A DNA stretch of 64,000 nt from Saprospiraceae bacterium (GTDB taxonomy: Bacteria > Bacteroidota > Bacteroidia > Chitinophagales > Saprospiraceae). The notes beneath the pieces are model-generated. The model saw only the letters and a program-made list of their open reading frames with translations, did no database searches and was not told the DNA's origin. Of this stretch, positions 8,724 through 18,700 are shown in pieces. Position 1 is the stretch's first letter. Each line of letters starts with the position of its first letter. The stretch spans positions 1-64,000 of the forward strand of contig JABARE010000002.1 of the NCBI GenBank assembly GCA_019187365.1. The letters run 5' to 3'. A program made the position numbers and the translations under genes.

Positions 8724-9812
8724 GTGCAAACCGATGCGTTAAAGCGATGGAGAATGGTGCTGGGTGCCCTTGGCCCAAATGACTCCGGCAATCCTCTCAA
8801 CCCCAAGCTGAAAGCCATCGACGAACTTCTCAAGGCATTGTATGGAGACAATCCTTCGGAGAAACTCGGGCGCAAGACGCCCTCCCTCAGAAAATGGCTG
8901 GAGGGCATTCGCCGGCATTTTCCACCAGAGGTCGTTGGGGTGCTCCAGCGGGATGCATTTGAGCGGATGGGCCTCCGGGAGATGCTGCTGGAACCTGAGT
9001 TGCTCGAAAAACTCGAGCCATCAATCAGTTTGGTAGCCGATGTGTTGTTGCTGCGGGAAGCCATGCCTGAGAAAACCAAAAGTACTGCGCGCAAGCTGGT
9101 CGAAATGATCGTACAGGAAATCGAACGCAAGATCCGCTACCCCTTGGTTGCCGCCGTACAAAAAAGCAAAACATCGCTTTCAATGCCAATCGAACCAGGC
9201 GCGGGGCGCATAGATTGGGACAGGACCATCCGAAACAATCTAAAACACTATCAGACGGCGCTCGGTACCCTTATCCCTGAAAAGTGGTTTGGTTATCGAA
9301 AGGGTCTGCGTTTTCCCGAGGTGTGCATCGTCGTCGACAAATCGGAGTCGATGGTGGAGAGCGCAATGTACGCCGTAGTCATTGGGTCGGTGCTCGCTTC
9401 GCTGAGATCGTTGCGCACTCATCTGATTTTCTTTGATACAGAAATTGTCGATGCAGGACTGGGCCACGAAGATCCCGTCGACGTACTTTTCAGCATACCT
9501 TTTGGTGGAGGATCCGACATTGCTTCTGCGCTAGCCTACCTCGGAGAGCAATTGCACGATCCTTCAGGAGGCCTGGTATTCCTCATCACCGACCTGTACG
9601 AAGGTGGCGATGAAAGTCGGATGATGGAAATTGTAAGGCAGCTTCGCGCGCAGGGAGTGCGCATGTTCTGTTTATTGAGCCTTCACGACAGCGGCAAACC
9701 CGACTACCACCACGGAATGGCCGAGGCGCTTGAGGCGGAGGGCGTTCCCTGTTTCCCCTGTTCCCCGGACCAGTTCGCAGACCTGCTGACGGTGGAGCTG
9801 GCGAAGAGGTGA
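8724..9812 (+). CDS. VWA domain-containing protein (CoxE/MoxR-partner type)
   Basis: 362 residues starting at a GTG; an in-frame stop lies just upstream at 8712, and an internal ATG (8754) would remove a conserved-looking 'RWRMVLG' segment. The N-terminal half is helical ('KLKAIDELLKALYG...'). The C-terminal half is a von Willebrand A domain with the MIDAS motif D205-KSES and a later Thr/Asp-bearing 'VFLITDLYEGGDESRMM'. Such proteins typically partner MoxR AAA ATPases and SWIM-domain proteins, but none is adjacent here, so the partner must be elsewhere or absent. It is cytosolic and the role is unknown. Confidence 0.82.
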   Translation: MQTDALKRWRMVLGALGPNDSGNPLNPKLKAIDELLKALYGDNPSEKLGRKTPSLRKWLEGIRRHFPPEVVGVLQRDAFERMGLREMLLEPELLEKLEPSISLVADVLLLREAMPEKTKSTARKLVEMIVQEIERKIRYPLVAAVQKSKTSLSMPIEPGAGRIDWDRTIRNNLKHYQTALGTLIPEKWFGYRKGLRFPEVCIVVDKSESMVESAMYAVVIGSVLASLRSLRTHLIFFDTEIVDAGLGHEDPVDVLFSIPFGGGSDIASALAYLGEQLHDPSGGLVFLITDLYEGGDESRMMEIVRQLRAQGVRMFCLLSLHDSGKPDYHHGMAEALEAEGVPCFPCSPDQFADLLTVELAKR

Positions 9813-9854
9813 ATCTGATTGTGAGGAAGCGTTCATCGCAATGAGGGCATTTGT

Positions 9855-10027
9855 GGACTCACCCGGCACTACGTGCCACCCTCTGTTTTGCTGGCGCAAA
9901 AAAGAGGGTCCCCAACTGAAATCATTTGTCCTTTGTATTGCGGAAACACAATTCAAAAAAGGAACTCCCCCCTCTTTGATCTTGGTAAAGATCAGAGAGG
10001 GGTGGCGCGCAGCGCCGGGGTGAGTCC
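9855..10027. repeat. 170-bp inverted-repeat element, isolated copy A
   Basis: 173 bp bounded by GGACTCACCCGGC on the left and GCCGGGGTGAGTCC on the right, which are inverted repeats with one extra C. Inside are GGCAC-TAC-GTGCC, a 15-bp hairpin (arms 9969-9983 and 9988-10002, loop GGTA, one T/G mismatch) and GGCGC-GCA-GCGCC. The same sequence recurs at 13293-13464 and in tandem at 14052-14617. It resembles a MITE or palindromic repeat. Confidence 0.85.
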
Positions 10028-10594
10028 CGGATCTCGCTCCAGAAACCGGAGGATAGTATTCATTAAATGGAAGGTCCCTGGATGGATTTAAAATAAGGAA
10101 ATTGAGCCTCAAAATGAGGACGTTTATTTAAGCATCTGATTTAACGGAGATAGGAACTGCTTCTATCAAAAAATAAATTCAGACGCTTAAAATAAAGATC
10201 AGGTCAGTTTGACTCACGAGCTTGTTTTGTTAAAATTATGTTAAAGTAAGCGCTTTTTTATACTCCATATATATATATATATATTGCAACGGAAGAGAAA
10301 GATTAAAACATTCCTGTCTTTTAAAAACCGGAGTGTGAGGAGATTCAATAACCACAATACCCCCATCGATATGGAGAATGCAACAATGACACCACCAGAC
10401 AGGAGTTGACCGGATGATTCTATTAGAATGCCTGGGCATTATTCAAGCAGGCATTTGAGAACATGCTGTGATTGCTATAAAAAAGTGTTCGGGCGGTCTT
10501 TTCCAAAGTAATACATCCGGTTTCTGATTTTTTTAATAGCTCCTGCTATTGCAGGGGGTGGAATTGGTTTTTAAACTCCAGTCAACTACTATTT
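10028..10594. other. AT-rich intergenic stretch with (AT)9 run and a stem-loop
   Basis: No convincing gene on either strand. It contains an (AT)9 dinucleotide run at 10267-10284 and a short stem-loop AATAGC-TCCT-GCTATT (10535-10550) 45 bp before the metalloprotease gene. GC content drops sharply compared with 0-10 kb, marking the edge of an accessory region. Confidence 0.6.
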
Positions 10595-12304
10595 ATGAAA
10601 ACGAAAATGTTTGCATGCTCCCATTTTAAAGATGAATTAAAGGGGGATCATTTCTTATTCCGGGCGGAAATCCTTAAAATACTTATCGTACTCTGCACCA
10701 TTCAAAGTACCCTATCAGGTCAATCTGAATTTTTTAATTGTCCGGTGGATTCTGTAACACAACATCCTGACTCCATTTACAATCCGGACCCTTGTATTGA
10801 TGTGGAAGAAATTATGGAAGAGTTGGATGGAGGTGATCATTGTCGATTGATTTGGATAAACCTCAACGTTCACTTTTTTGTTGATGATGATTCAACCAAC
10901 AACCTCATAACCCCCAAAGGGCATGTTGTCTCTGAAGCGAATAAACTGGCAGAAGATCTGGTCAATGAAGCCAACTACTATTTATATTTGAATGAAATCC
11001 AAATAAACCAACCTGGTGCCATCAAATTATGCAATCCGTTCCAGTACGTGCTTCGGGGTGTTTATATACATATAGTTTCTTCTCCCGCTGATGTTGATGC
11101 ACGATCCAAAATAAACATTATGCATCAGACATTTGGTGTTAATAAGGCTTCTGAATTTAATTTATACATTTCTCCCTGTGATGGATGCTCCGGAGCTGCA
11201 GGGGGTGAAGGAGGCACCATTACATACTTCAATTTAGCAGAACTTGGAGGGAATATATTAAATCATGAATGGGGCCATACCATGGGGATAATGCATAGTT
11301 GGAGAGAAGATTTTCTAGATGATACACCGCCAATTCATTTTGACCTTGATCGGAACTGTGATGGCGATTACTATGACATTAGGGAGAAGGAGCAACAGTG
11401 CTTTGGAAAAATTATCAGCAGCGATCCTGCAGAACCCGGAACAGATGGCATCGGGATGAGCTATAATTCATCCACTGAGAGGTGGTATAATAACATCAAC
11501 GATTGTTTGGAGACTCCACCTTGTCCGACCAGTCCATGTTGTCTGGATGAGTTTCAAAACAACAATGTCATGGCCTACAACGCATGCCAGTGTGCCTTTA
11601 CGTATCAGCAACTGAGAAAAACCCTGATGCAATTATTGAGTTACAAATGTGGTTACATCAATACCATTCAAACTGACCGGTCGTGTTGGGCGCCAAGTGC
11701 ATTTATTTCACTTCCTAAACCCGGCCAGAGCGATTATGGCTACTGTTCTACCTGCTTTGATTTTACAGCCAGTTATAATGACCAAAAGCACCGGGTAAAA
11801 GTGTACGAATTGAGCGGAGGAAATTCCATCCTGGTATATGATCCGGGTTGGGTACAAAGCCCTGCCACAACACTCTGTTTTAAAAATTACGGCCTTTCAA
11901 TCGGCTCCGGACGCTATCTCAAGCCTGGTACTCACTATAGGATTGAGCTGACGGTAGGCAGAACAAACGATTGCATAGATCCGGTGACATTCAGCAGAAA
12001 CTTTACAACAGGAACCTGCGAGCCGGATGTGTATGTACCGCCCTTTTCAGAGATGATTATTTCTCCGAACCCATCTTCAGGTAACATTCAACTTAACTAC
12101 GATGCCTTTGAGAGTGAAGAATTTGCTATATTTGCTGTAAACCAGGCAAACGGCCAGGTGAGCTTATTGAGCAATTCTATGTATGCAACAAATGAAGGCG
12201 AGAATGAGTACGAGCTTTTAGTCAGCTCATTATTTAACGGTACTTATACCCTCTTTATGATAGGTATTGAAAATAATCATTATCAAACCCTGGTAAAACA
12301 GTAA
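10595..12304 (+). CDS. Secreted metzincin metalloprotease (M43-like) with T9SS sorting domain
   Basis: 569 residues. A hydrophobic stretch 'ILKILIVLCTIQSTLSG' near residues 28-45 serves as export signal after an unusually long polar N-terminus. The zinc motif H224-EWGH-TMG-IMH234 is a complete HExxHxxGxxH. 'NNVMAYNACQ' about 100 residues later supplies the Met-turn. Paired cysteines suggest disulphides in an extracellular enzyme. The last ~80 residues begin 'MIISPNPSSGNIQL' and form a T9SS type A sorting domain, which is normally removed on export. An extracellular or surface protease is expected; substrate unknown. The next gene starts 2 bp downstream, so the two are probably co-transcribed. 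It is AT-rich relative to 0-10 kb. Confidence 0.88.
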   Translation: MKTKMFACSHFKDELKGDHFLFRAEILKILIVLCTIQSTLSGQSEFFNCPVDSVTQHPDSIYNPDPCIDVEEIMEELDGGDHCRLIWINLNVHFFVDDDSTNNLITPKGHVVSEANKLAEDLVNEANYYLYLNEIQINQPGAIKLCNPFQYVLRGVYIHIVSSPADVDARSKINIMHQTFGVNKASEFNLYISPCDGCSGAAGGEGGTITYFNLAELGGNILNHEWGHTMGIMHSWREDFLDDTPPIHFDLDRNCDGDYYDIREKEQQCFGKIISSDPAEPGTDGIGMSYNSSTERWYNNINDCLETPPCPTSPCCLDEFQNNNVMAYNACQCAFTYQQLRKTLMQLLSYKCGYINTIQTDRSCWAPSAFISLPKPGQSDYGYCSTCFDFTASYNDQKHRVKVYELSGGNSILVYDPGWVQSPATTLCFKNYGLSIGSGRYLKPGTHYRIELTVGRTNDCIDPVTFSRNFTTGTCEPDVYVPPFSEMIISPNPSSGNIQLNYDAFESEEFAIFAVNQANGQVSLLSNSMYATNEGENEYELLVSSLFNGTYTLFMIGIENNHYQTLVKQ

Positions 12305-12306
12305 CT

Positions 12307-13266
12307 ATGAAAAAGATGATCGCGTTTTTATGGCTTCTACTTGCTTTTACCTCTAAGGCACAAAAAACACCCTTCTTTCTGACGACCTTCTATTTTGAAG
12401 ATGCCGTAGGAAATAAAGACAGCATTGAAGTGGGTTATGATTTGACCGCAAATCACGGCAACAATCCTGAATTTGGAGAGGTAACCGATCTGTCGCCGTT
12501 TGATAGCATATTTGATGTAAGGGCTGTAAGTTATTTTGAATATTATAATACAACCCCCCCAATAAATTCGCTAAATTTGATTGTAAACCGTATTGTAGGT
12601 GGTGCCTCTAAGGTTGTGAATGCGCCTTGTTTAGTGGGAGGTGATCAAATATTTTTCATACATGCCAAACATCAGCCTGTAACCATACGTGTGAAGGAAT
12701 TGAAGGATTTCGAAAAGATCGATTGTCCAGGAAAAAATAATACCTGGAATTTTTTTAGCCCGGACAGGATGTATCATTTTATTGAACCATGGGGTTGGAC
12801 CTCTCTTCCAAGGGTTAGGTATGGCTGCATTTATAAAGGTCCATATACAGTTTATTTGGGTGGAAAGTACATACCAGTTGAAGTTGGTGAGCGGCCTTAT
12901 ACTTTGCAGTATGAAATCACCGGAAGAGGGGTTGACACGATTTATGGAGTTTGTTTTTCAATAGATCATACCTTTTATCAATGCGATAGCACGTATGTTA
13001 TGGATACCCAGGAAGAGGAGGGCCTGATAAATGGAGTTGTGATCTACCCCAATCCGAATTCCGGAATCATGAATGTAGAATTGAAGGGAACAGAATATGT
13101 GAACAGTTTTGAAATCTACGATCATTCGGGAAATGTTCAAAAGAGAATACCGGTTAATGAAGGGAAAGATATAAGAATTGAGGTGCCCCATTTAGTCCCT
13201 GGTATTTATTTTCTTAGAGTGAATACTAAATATGGACCCCGGGTTAGCAAGTTTATAAAAATATGA
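12307..13266 (+). CDS. Hypothetical secreted protein with T9SS type A sorting domain
   Basis: 319 residues. Signal peptide 'MKKMIAFLWLLLAFTSKAQ'. The middle (residues 20-235) is not recognised; it is beta-rich with a few cysteines. The C-terminus from 'VVIYPNPNSGIMNVEL' to 'GIYFLRVNTKYGPRVSKFIKI' is a standard T9SS sorting domain. It is two bases after the M43-like protease gene, so it may be its partner or inhibitor, but nothing in the sequence proves that. Confidence 0.85.
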   Translation: MKKMIAFLWLLLAFTSKAQKTPFFLTTFYFEDAVGNKDSIEVGYDLTANHGNNPEFGEVTDLSPFDSIFDVRAVSYFEYYNTTPPINSLNLIVNRIVGGASKVVNAPCLVGGDQIFFIHAKHQPVTIRVKELKDFEKIDCPGKNNTWNFFSPDRMYHFIEPWGWTSLPRVRYGCIYKGPYTVYLGGKYIPVEVGERPYTLQYEITGRGVDTIYGVCFSIDHTFYQCDSTYVMDTQEEEGLINGVVIYPNPNSGIMNVELKGTEYVNSFEIYDHSGNVQKRIPVNEGKDIRIEVPHLVPGIYFLRVNTKYGPRVSKFIKI

Positions 13267-13292
13267 GGACAAAATGACCATCTGTGCCTTTT

Positions 13293-13464
13293 GACTCACC
13301 CGGCACTACGTGCCACCCTCTCTTTTGCTGACGCAAAAAAGAAGGTACCCAACTGAAATCATTTGTCCTTTGTTTTGCGCAAACACAATTCAAAAAAAGA
13401 ACTCCCCCCTCTTTGATCTTGGTAAAGATCAGAGAGGGGCGGCGCGCAGCCCCGGGGTAAGTCC
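13293..13464. repeat. 170-bp inverted-repeat element, isolated copy B
   Basis: 172 bp, closely matching copy A, with GACTCACCCGGC on the left and GGGTAAGTCC on the right. The internal 15-bp hairpin with GGTA loop is kept. It carries several substitutions (for example TCTTTTGCTGACGC for TGTTTTGCTGGCGC), so it is an older or diverged copy. It lies 26 bp after the T9SS cargo gene and about 130 bp before the DUF559 gene. Confidence 0.85.
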
Positions 13465-13591
13465 CGGATCACCATTGAAGAACTCACCACCAAAACAAAG
13501 GAATCACACCTTTGATAAATTTTGTCTCGTCGTCAATAAATGAGCAATCTCTCCACCGCTTCATCTAAACAAATGATATTATTTTTAATGT

Positions 13592-13990
13592 ATGGGAACC
13601 CGCAAAATGCATTCAGTCCTAATAGCCAGAAGACTTCGTCGATCCATGACTAAATCAGAAAAGGAGCTTTGGTCGCAACTTCGGAATCGAAAATTCAGGA
13701 ACTTAAAATTTCTGCGGCAGCACCCTATTATTTATAGAAGTTTGAATGGCAATACTAAATTTTTCATTGCGGATTTTTATTGCGATGAGTTGAGATTGGT
13801 TGTGGAGCTTGATGGGCCAATTCATGATAAACAAATGGATTGCGATGATGCCCGCGATCGAAAGATGAATGAGCTTGGATTAAAGGTTCTCCGGATAAAA
13901 AACGAAGACGCTTGGGATTTGGAGGGGCTATATAGAAAGATGGTGTTGATTCAATCTCCAGAACAGCCGGTAAAATCATTGATATTCTAG
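13592..13990 (+). CDS. DUF559 domain protein (Vsr-like PD-(D/E)XK endonuclease fold)
   Basis: 132 residues. 'SMTKSEKELWSQLRNRKF' is the conserved N-terminal helix, followed by 'FFIADFYCDELRLVVELDGPIHD', which gives the nuclease core Asp61 and Glu72-x-Asp74. The end, 'MNELGLKVLRIKNEDAW', matches the family's C-terminal strand. The domain is related to very-short-patch repair endonucleases, but the activity of DUF559 proteins is not established. It sits between copies of the 170-bp inverted-repeat element (13293-13464 upstream, 14052-14617 downstream), so a role in, or carriage by, that repeat family is a reasonable guess. Confidence 0.88.
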   Translation: MGTRKMHSVLIARRLRRSMTKSEKELWSQLRNRKFRNLKFLRQHPIIYRSLNGNTKFFIADFYCDELRLVVELDGPIHDKQMDCDDARDRKMNELGLKVLRIKNEDAWDLEGLYRKMVLIQSPEQPVKSLIF

Positions 13991-14051
13991 ACTTTGCAAA
14001 GAGTAATGCAGAACTCTACTATTGCGGAGAGAAAAGAAAAAATCAAACCAA

Positions 14052-14617
14052 CCCCTCTTTGATCTTGGTAAAGATCAGAGAGGGGTTGCGCGCAGCGCCG
14101 GGGTGTGGACTCACCCGGCACTACGTGCCACCCTCTGTTTTGCTGGCGCAAAAAAGAGGGCCCCTATCTGAAATCATTTGTCCTTTGTATTGCGGAAACA
14201 CAATTCAAAAAAAGAACTCGCCCCTCTTTGATCTTGGTAAAGATCAGAGAGGGGTGGCGCGCAGCGCCGGGGTGTGGACTCACCCGGCACTACGTGCCAC
14301 CCTCTGTTTTGCTGGCGCAAAAAAGAGGGTCCCTATCTGAAATCATTTGTCCTTTGTATTGCGGAAACACAATTCAAAAAAAGAACTCCCCCCTCTTTGA
14401 TCTTGGTAAAGATCAGAGAGGGGTGGCGCGCAGCGCCGGGGTGTGGACTCACCCGGCACTACGTGCCACCCTATGTTTTGCTGGCGCAAAAAAGAGGGTC
14501 CCTATCTGAAATCATTTGTCCTTTGTATTGCGGAAACACAATTCAAAAAAAGAACTCGCCCCTCTTTGATCTTGGTAAAGATCAGAGAGGGGTGGCGCGC
14601 AGCGCCGGGGTGAGTCC
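14052..14617. repeat. Tandem array of the 170-bp element (one partial, three full units, 169-bp period)
   Basis: Full units begin at 14107, 14276 and 14445, exactly 169 bp apart. The last ends at 14617 with the right inverted repeat. A partial unit at 14052-14106 has only the hairpin and right end; weaker similarity reaches back to about 14018. Units are nearly identical (single changes such as ACTCG/ACTCC and CTCTG/CTATG), so the amplification is recent. At each junction the right end is fused to the left end as GCCGGGGTGTGGACTC. Long open frames across it are repeat artefacts. Confidence 0.92.
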
Positions 14618-14910
14618 AGGATCACTTGCAGACAGAGCGCTCATATAAGGTCCCTGGTTGGGTATCAGCGAAGGTTTCACTGCGAAGCCTGACAGGGTTC
14701 GACTTTCCGGGCATTTTACGCGTTCATCCCTAAAGACGTTACGCATCAAGGGTTTGTCTGGGCGGGTTTGAAGAGAGGATGGCGGTGCGAAGGATTTGGG
14801 CAGCATTTCCGTTGAGGTGTTGTAATTTTGAAGTCAAGTCGGTAGCTTGTAGTGGATCGCCTAAAGACAGGGAGGGGGAAAAAGAATAACCGGGTAAGTG
14901 AATTTCTGCT

Positions 14911-15570
14911 ATGCTTTCAGAAAAGCAACAAACGATGAGCAAGACAGTTTTTTTATGGGGATACCGTTTTGGAATGGCCGCATTTGTAGCTAACGCCGCC
15001 TTTGTCGTGGTGCAGGCGATGCAACTGCTCCGGTGGATTCATTACCCTTATGACGAGATCCTGATTTACGGATTTTCACTTTGTATTGTCGGGCCGTTTT
15101 TGCTCGAAATGCTGGCCCTGCATTACATTGCAGAGCAAGATAAAAAGTTCTGGAGTCATGGGGCTCTGTTGTTTACCCTCATCTATGCGGTATTTGTAAC
15201 GGCCAACTACGTTGTTCAGCTGACAACGGTCATCCCCATGAACCTGAGGGGTGTGGGAGCAGACATTAAGTTGCTGGCACAGACCCCCCACTCTATGTTT
15301 TGGGATTACGATGCCATAGGGTACATCGCCATGGGCATTGCCTGCCTTTTGGCACTGCCGGTATTTGAACGACAGGGCTTCGGCCGGTGGGTTCGACATG
15401 CTTTCCTGGCAAATGCACTGGTAACGCCACTCATCGCCTTTGTGTATTTTTATCCTGAATTTTCAGAGAGACTCTTACTGCTTGGGATCCCCTGGACCAT
15501 CACCGCTCCGGCTGCCATGCTTTTCCTGGCTTTGTACTTCAGGAGAATGACACCGAACGAACGTACGTAA
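14911..15570 (+). CDS. Multi-pass membrane protein of unknown function
   Basis: 219 residues with about six or seven hydrophobic helices, for example 'FGMAAFVANAAFVVVQAM', 'FSLCIVGPFLLEMLALHYI' and 'WTITAPAAMLFLALYF'. Not assigned to a family. A second ATG at 14935 (MSKTVFLWG) could be the real start. The last 27 codons and the following 3 bp are duplicated at 20963-21048, on the other side of the giant beta-helix gene. Inner-membrane location is inferred from hydrophobicity only. Confidence 0.75.
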   Translation: MLSEKQQTMSKTVFLWGYRFGMAAFVANAAFVVVQAMQLLRWIHYPYDEILIYGFSLCIVGPFLLEMLALHYIAEQDKKFWSHGALLFTLIYAVFVTANYVVQLTTVIPMNLRGVGADIKLLAQTPHSMFWDYDAIGYIAMGIACLLALPVFERQGFGRWVRHAFLANALVTPLIAFVYFYPEFSERLLLLGIPWTITAPAAMLFLALYFRRMTPNERT

Positions 15571-15573
15571 GTT
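15488..15573. repeat. 86-bp direct repeat, left copy
   Basis: Covers the 3' end of the membrane protein gene, its stop codon and three further bases. It is identical base for base to 20963-21048. The two copies bracket the locus of the 1635-residue secreted protein. Confidence 0.95.
15554..15571. repeat. 18-bp imperfect palindrome copy
   Basis: CGAACGAACGTACGTAAG, a variant of CTAACGAACGTTCGTTAG, at the very end of the membrane protein gene, overlapping its stop codon. Confidence 0.5.
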
Positions 15574-15756
15574 TTTTTCAATTCTGTGTACTACGGTGAA
15601 TTCCGGTTCCATCACTCACACAAATGACTCCGAGCCTGATTGTTGCACCGATGCAATTTAAGAGTACCTTGGATAACCCCTAATGTGCCAGTCAGTATGG
15701 CGAAAGGAGATGAAGGGGTGTGTTTCGGTTAGCTCACTCTCTGACCAAAACATGCA

Positions 15757-18700
15757 TTATTTGCTAATGACCATTTTCTTAGCCATTGAATGAGTTGCAG
15801 AACGGAGATGATAGAAATAGATTCCATCAGGCAATTCATCTGCGCGATATTCCACTTTATGGGTCCCACGCTCCTGCTCGCCGTCTTCAAGTATTGCCAT
15901 TAGATTGCCAAGCAAGTCGTATACTTTTAGCGTAATATAGGCACGTTGAGGCAGAGAGTAGAGAATGTTGGTAAATGAATGGAAGGGGTTGGGATGATTT
16001 TGCTCCAATTTAACGTCAGTCTGCACATTCGTTTTGGTGTCAGGGTCTGTTGAAGTACCCATGGTTACATGCACAATGGCCGTATCAATAAGACCACTCA
16101 GCGAATCCTCGGCGACCACGAAGTAGTACCCAAGCGTATCACCGGCGGTATAGAGCCCGTCTGAGGTGATGGTCCCTCCGGTGGCAGTCCATCGCGGGAA
16201 TGCTAAGGTTGTCGCTGACGCAGAATCATACGCGTTCAATACAAAGGATTGTGTGGAATTTTGTCGGACTACAGCAGTATCTGGAGATATTTCGATTTGG
16301 GCAACGGGGGTAAAGATGTGCACTATGGCAGTTGCAAGGATGTTGGTGAGGGTATCTTCCGCAGTTACCCTGCAGGTTCCGGCTTCGCCGCCTGCTGTAA
16401 AATAGCCTGAACTGTCGATTGTACCGCAACTGCTGGTCCATCGAAGTTGGGTTTGGTAAGGCCTTCCCAAAGAGTCGAGTCCATGTGAGAAAAACGGTAG
16501 GCTTTGCCCAGTTGGCACAAAAGCAGTGTCTGGCGATAGCTCGATGTGCTTTAGCCGAGACAGATATACGACTATAATAAAGGAATCCATGCTATTCTGT
16601 GTTGTATCGCCCTGTGAGACCGTGGTAAGTCTTACTTTGTTGGTAGCTCCGGCTTGTACGGAAGCCGGAACCGCAAAATGGATTACCGAAACGGCACCAA
16701 CACTGTCTGCACATGTTACGGAGAACGCACTGTTGTCCGTGATCCATCCGGAAGAATCTGCTTTTATGTTCACATTGAGAATGTCATTCAGATTCGCCCA
16801 GTTCTGGAAAAAGCAGTAAACTGAATCTTCCTGACCAATGGCTGCGTAAACCGTGTCTGGGCCGAGACCTACCACGATCGAAGCGGGATCTGAGTGCCAA
16901 TTTCCATAATCTACATAATCGCTTACCTCATCTCCCAGTCCGGGACCTTTGCCTCCGGGGCCCGAAGGATCGCCCCACCAGTTGCCCTTTGCTTTGACCG
17001 TGACCGTTGCATCCTGGTTTACAAGTCCGTATCCTTTATTGTTGAAGATATTGTTTTTGGTAATCAATGGCAGAGAAGCATTATTGCATGAGATGGCATT
17101 TCCTTCATCGGCTGTAATGGTGTTGCCGGTAATTTTTGAATTGGAATTGTTTAAGTGAATGCCCGAATTGGGACATCTGTTATTCGTTATGTCGTTATTT
17201 ATAATATAGTTGTGAGAGACGTTAGATATTTCTTCAATTCCCCTGCAATTGTTCCTGATAAAATTATTGCTTATCTTATTCTCACCTGAGGAATTGAGTG
17301 AAATACCCGTACGATTTGGTAAATTTAATAATAATTGATTTGTACCAATATAATTTAAGTAAAGCGAATTATTAAATCCGGAAATGATTCTTACACCATC
17401 TTCCCCATTGCCGCCTATAATATTGCCAATTTCCGATGACTCACCAATGATGTTGTTTCGGCTTGAAACGATTTGGATACCGTTTTTGCTGTTTGGTATT
17501 TGGAGAATTGTGTTAGGATTCAGGCCAATAATATTTGTTGTTAAGTGATTAAAATCTGAAGAGGAGAGGAATATCCCATCACCATTGTTTCCCGAAATGA
17601 CATTAGGTGATAATTCTATATCAGGATCTCCCCCAATATAGTTATTGGTAGCTTTTTCTAGATATATTCCTGTCATATTAGGGATCCTATTGTGTCCAAG
17701 TGCATCGAGACCTATTAAATTTCCTCCAATTTTGTTGTCATTTGATCCTTTGATAAATATGCCGGCATTTGCATTTCCTGATATGATGTTTTCTTCAGCC
17801 TTTTTCCAACCGCCAAGGATATTATTAGGTGCACCGTCAGATAAGATAATCCCATTTCTGTTATTGGGAATGGCCAAAAGTCCTGTTATATCAGTTCCTA
17901 TGTAATTTCCGGATAACACATTACCTACAACAGCGGTTCCTGAAAATTTGACACCATCCCAACTATTGCCAGATATAACATTTCTCGTTGTCACAGGCAA
18001 TACAATGGAAGAGTAGCCAATCTTATTTTGAATTGATCTTCCAGAAAGTACCACTCCGGTATGATTAGGTAAAGATTTATTTCCTGAGCCATTAGTTCCT
18101 ATGAAATTTCCTACAATTAAATTCTTGCCAGCATCATTTAAAAGAATTCCTGCTCCATTGTTGCCCGATATCGTGTTATTGTCTCCTATGAGATTACTAT
18201 TTGATTGATATATAGCTATTCCAAAAGTGTTGGGTATGCTTTTTGTTCCTGTGAAGTCCGTTCCGATTTTGTTGGAATAAATATGATTTGAATGGGTGTT
18301 GGCAGCCTCTATGAATATCCCCGCAAGACTATGTCCTGATATGACGTTGCCTACGGCTGTATTATTGTAACTTTGTCCAATTATATTGTCGTATGATCCG
18401 TTGGTGACATAAATGCCGAAGTTGCCATTTGGAAGGGAAATTGTGTTATTAGCGTCTATGCCAATATAATTACTTTTTATTTGATTATCATAGCTATTAC
18501 TGAGCTTAATACCGGCAAGTGTATTACCTAAAATTATATTTTGATTCCCCTTTATATAATTACCTATCGTGCATCCGTTAGTATTACTCATGAGGACCCC
18601 AATGTAATTACCAATAATTTTATTATTGTTAAGTTCTGCTCCTGTTGACCCATCTCCATTTATATGTACTCCCGAAGCTTCGAGGAGCTTCGCTCCGGAA

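Noticed and set aside
14059..14648. Three overlapping open frames with near-identical proteins
   Set aside because: They are translations of the 169-bp tandem repeat, shifting frame between units, and have no start signals or family features.
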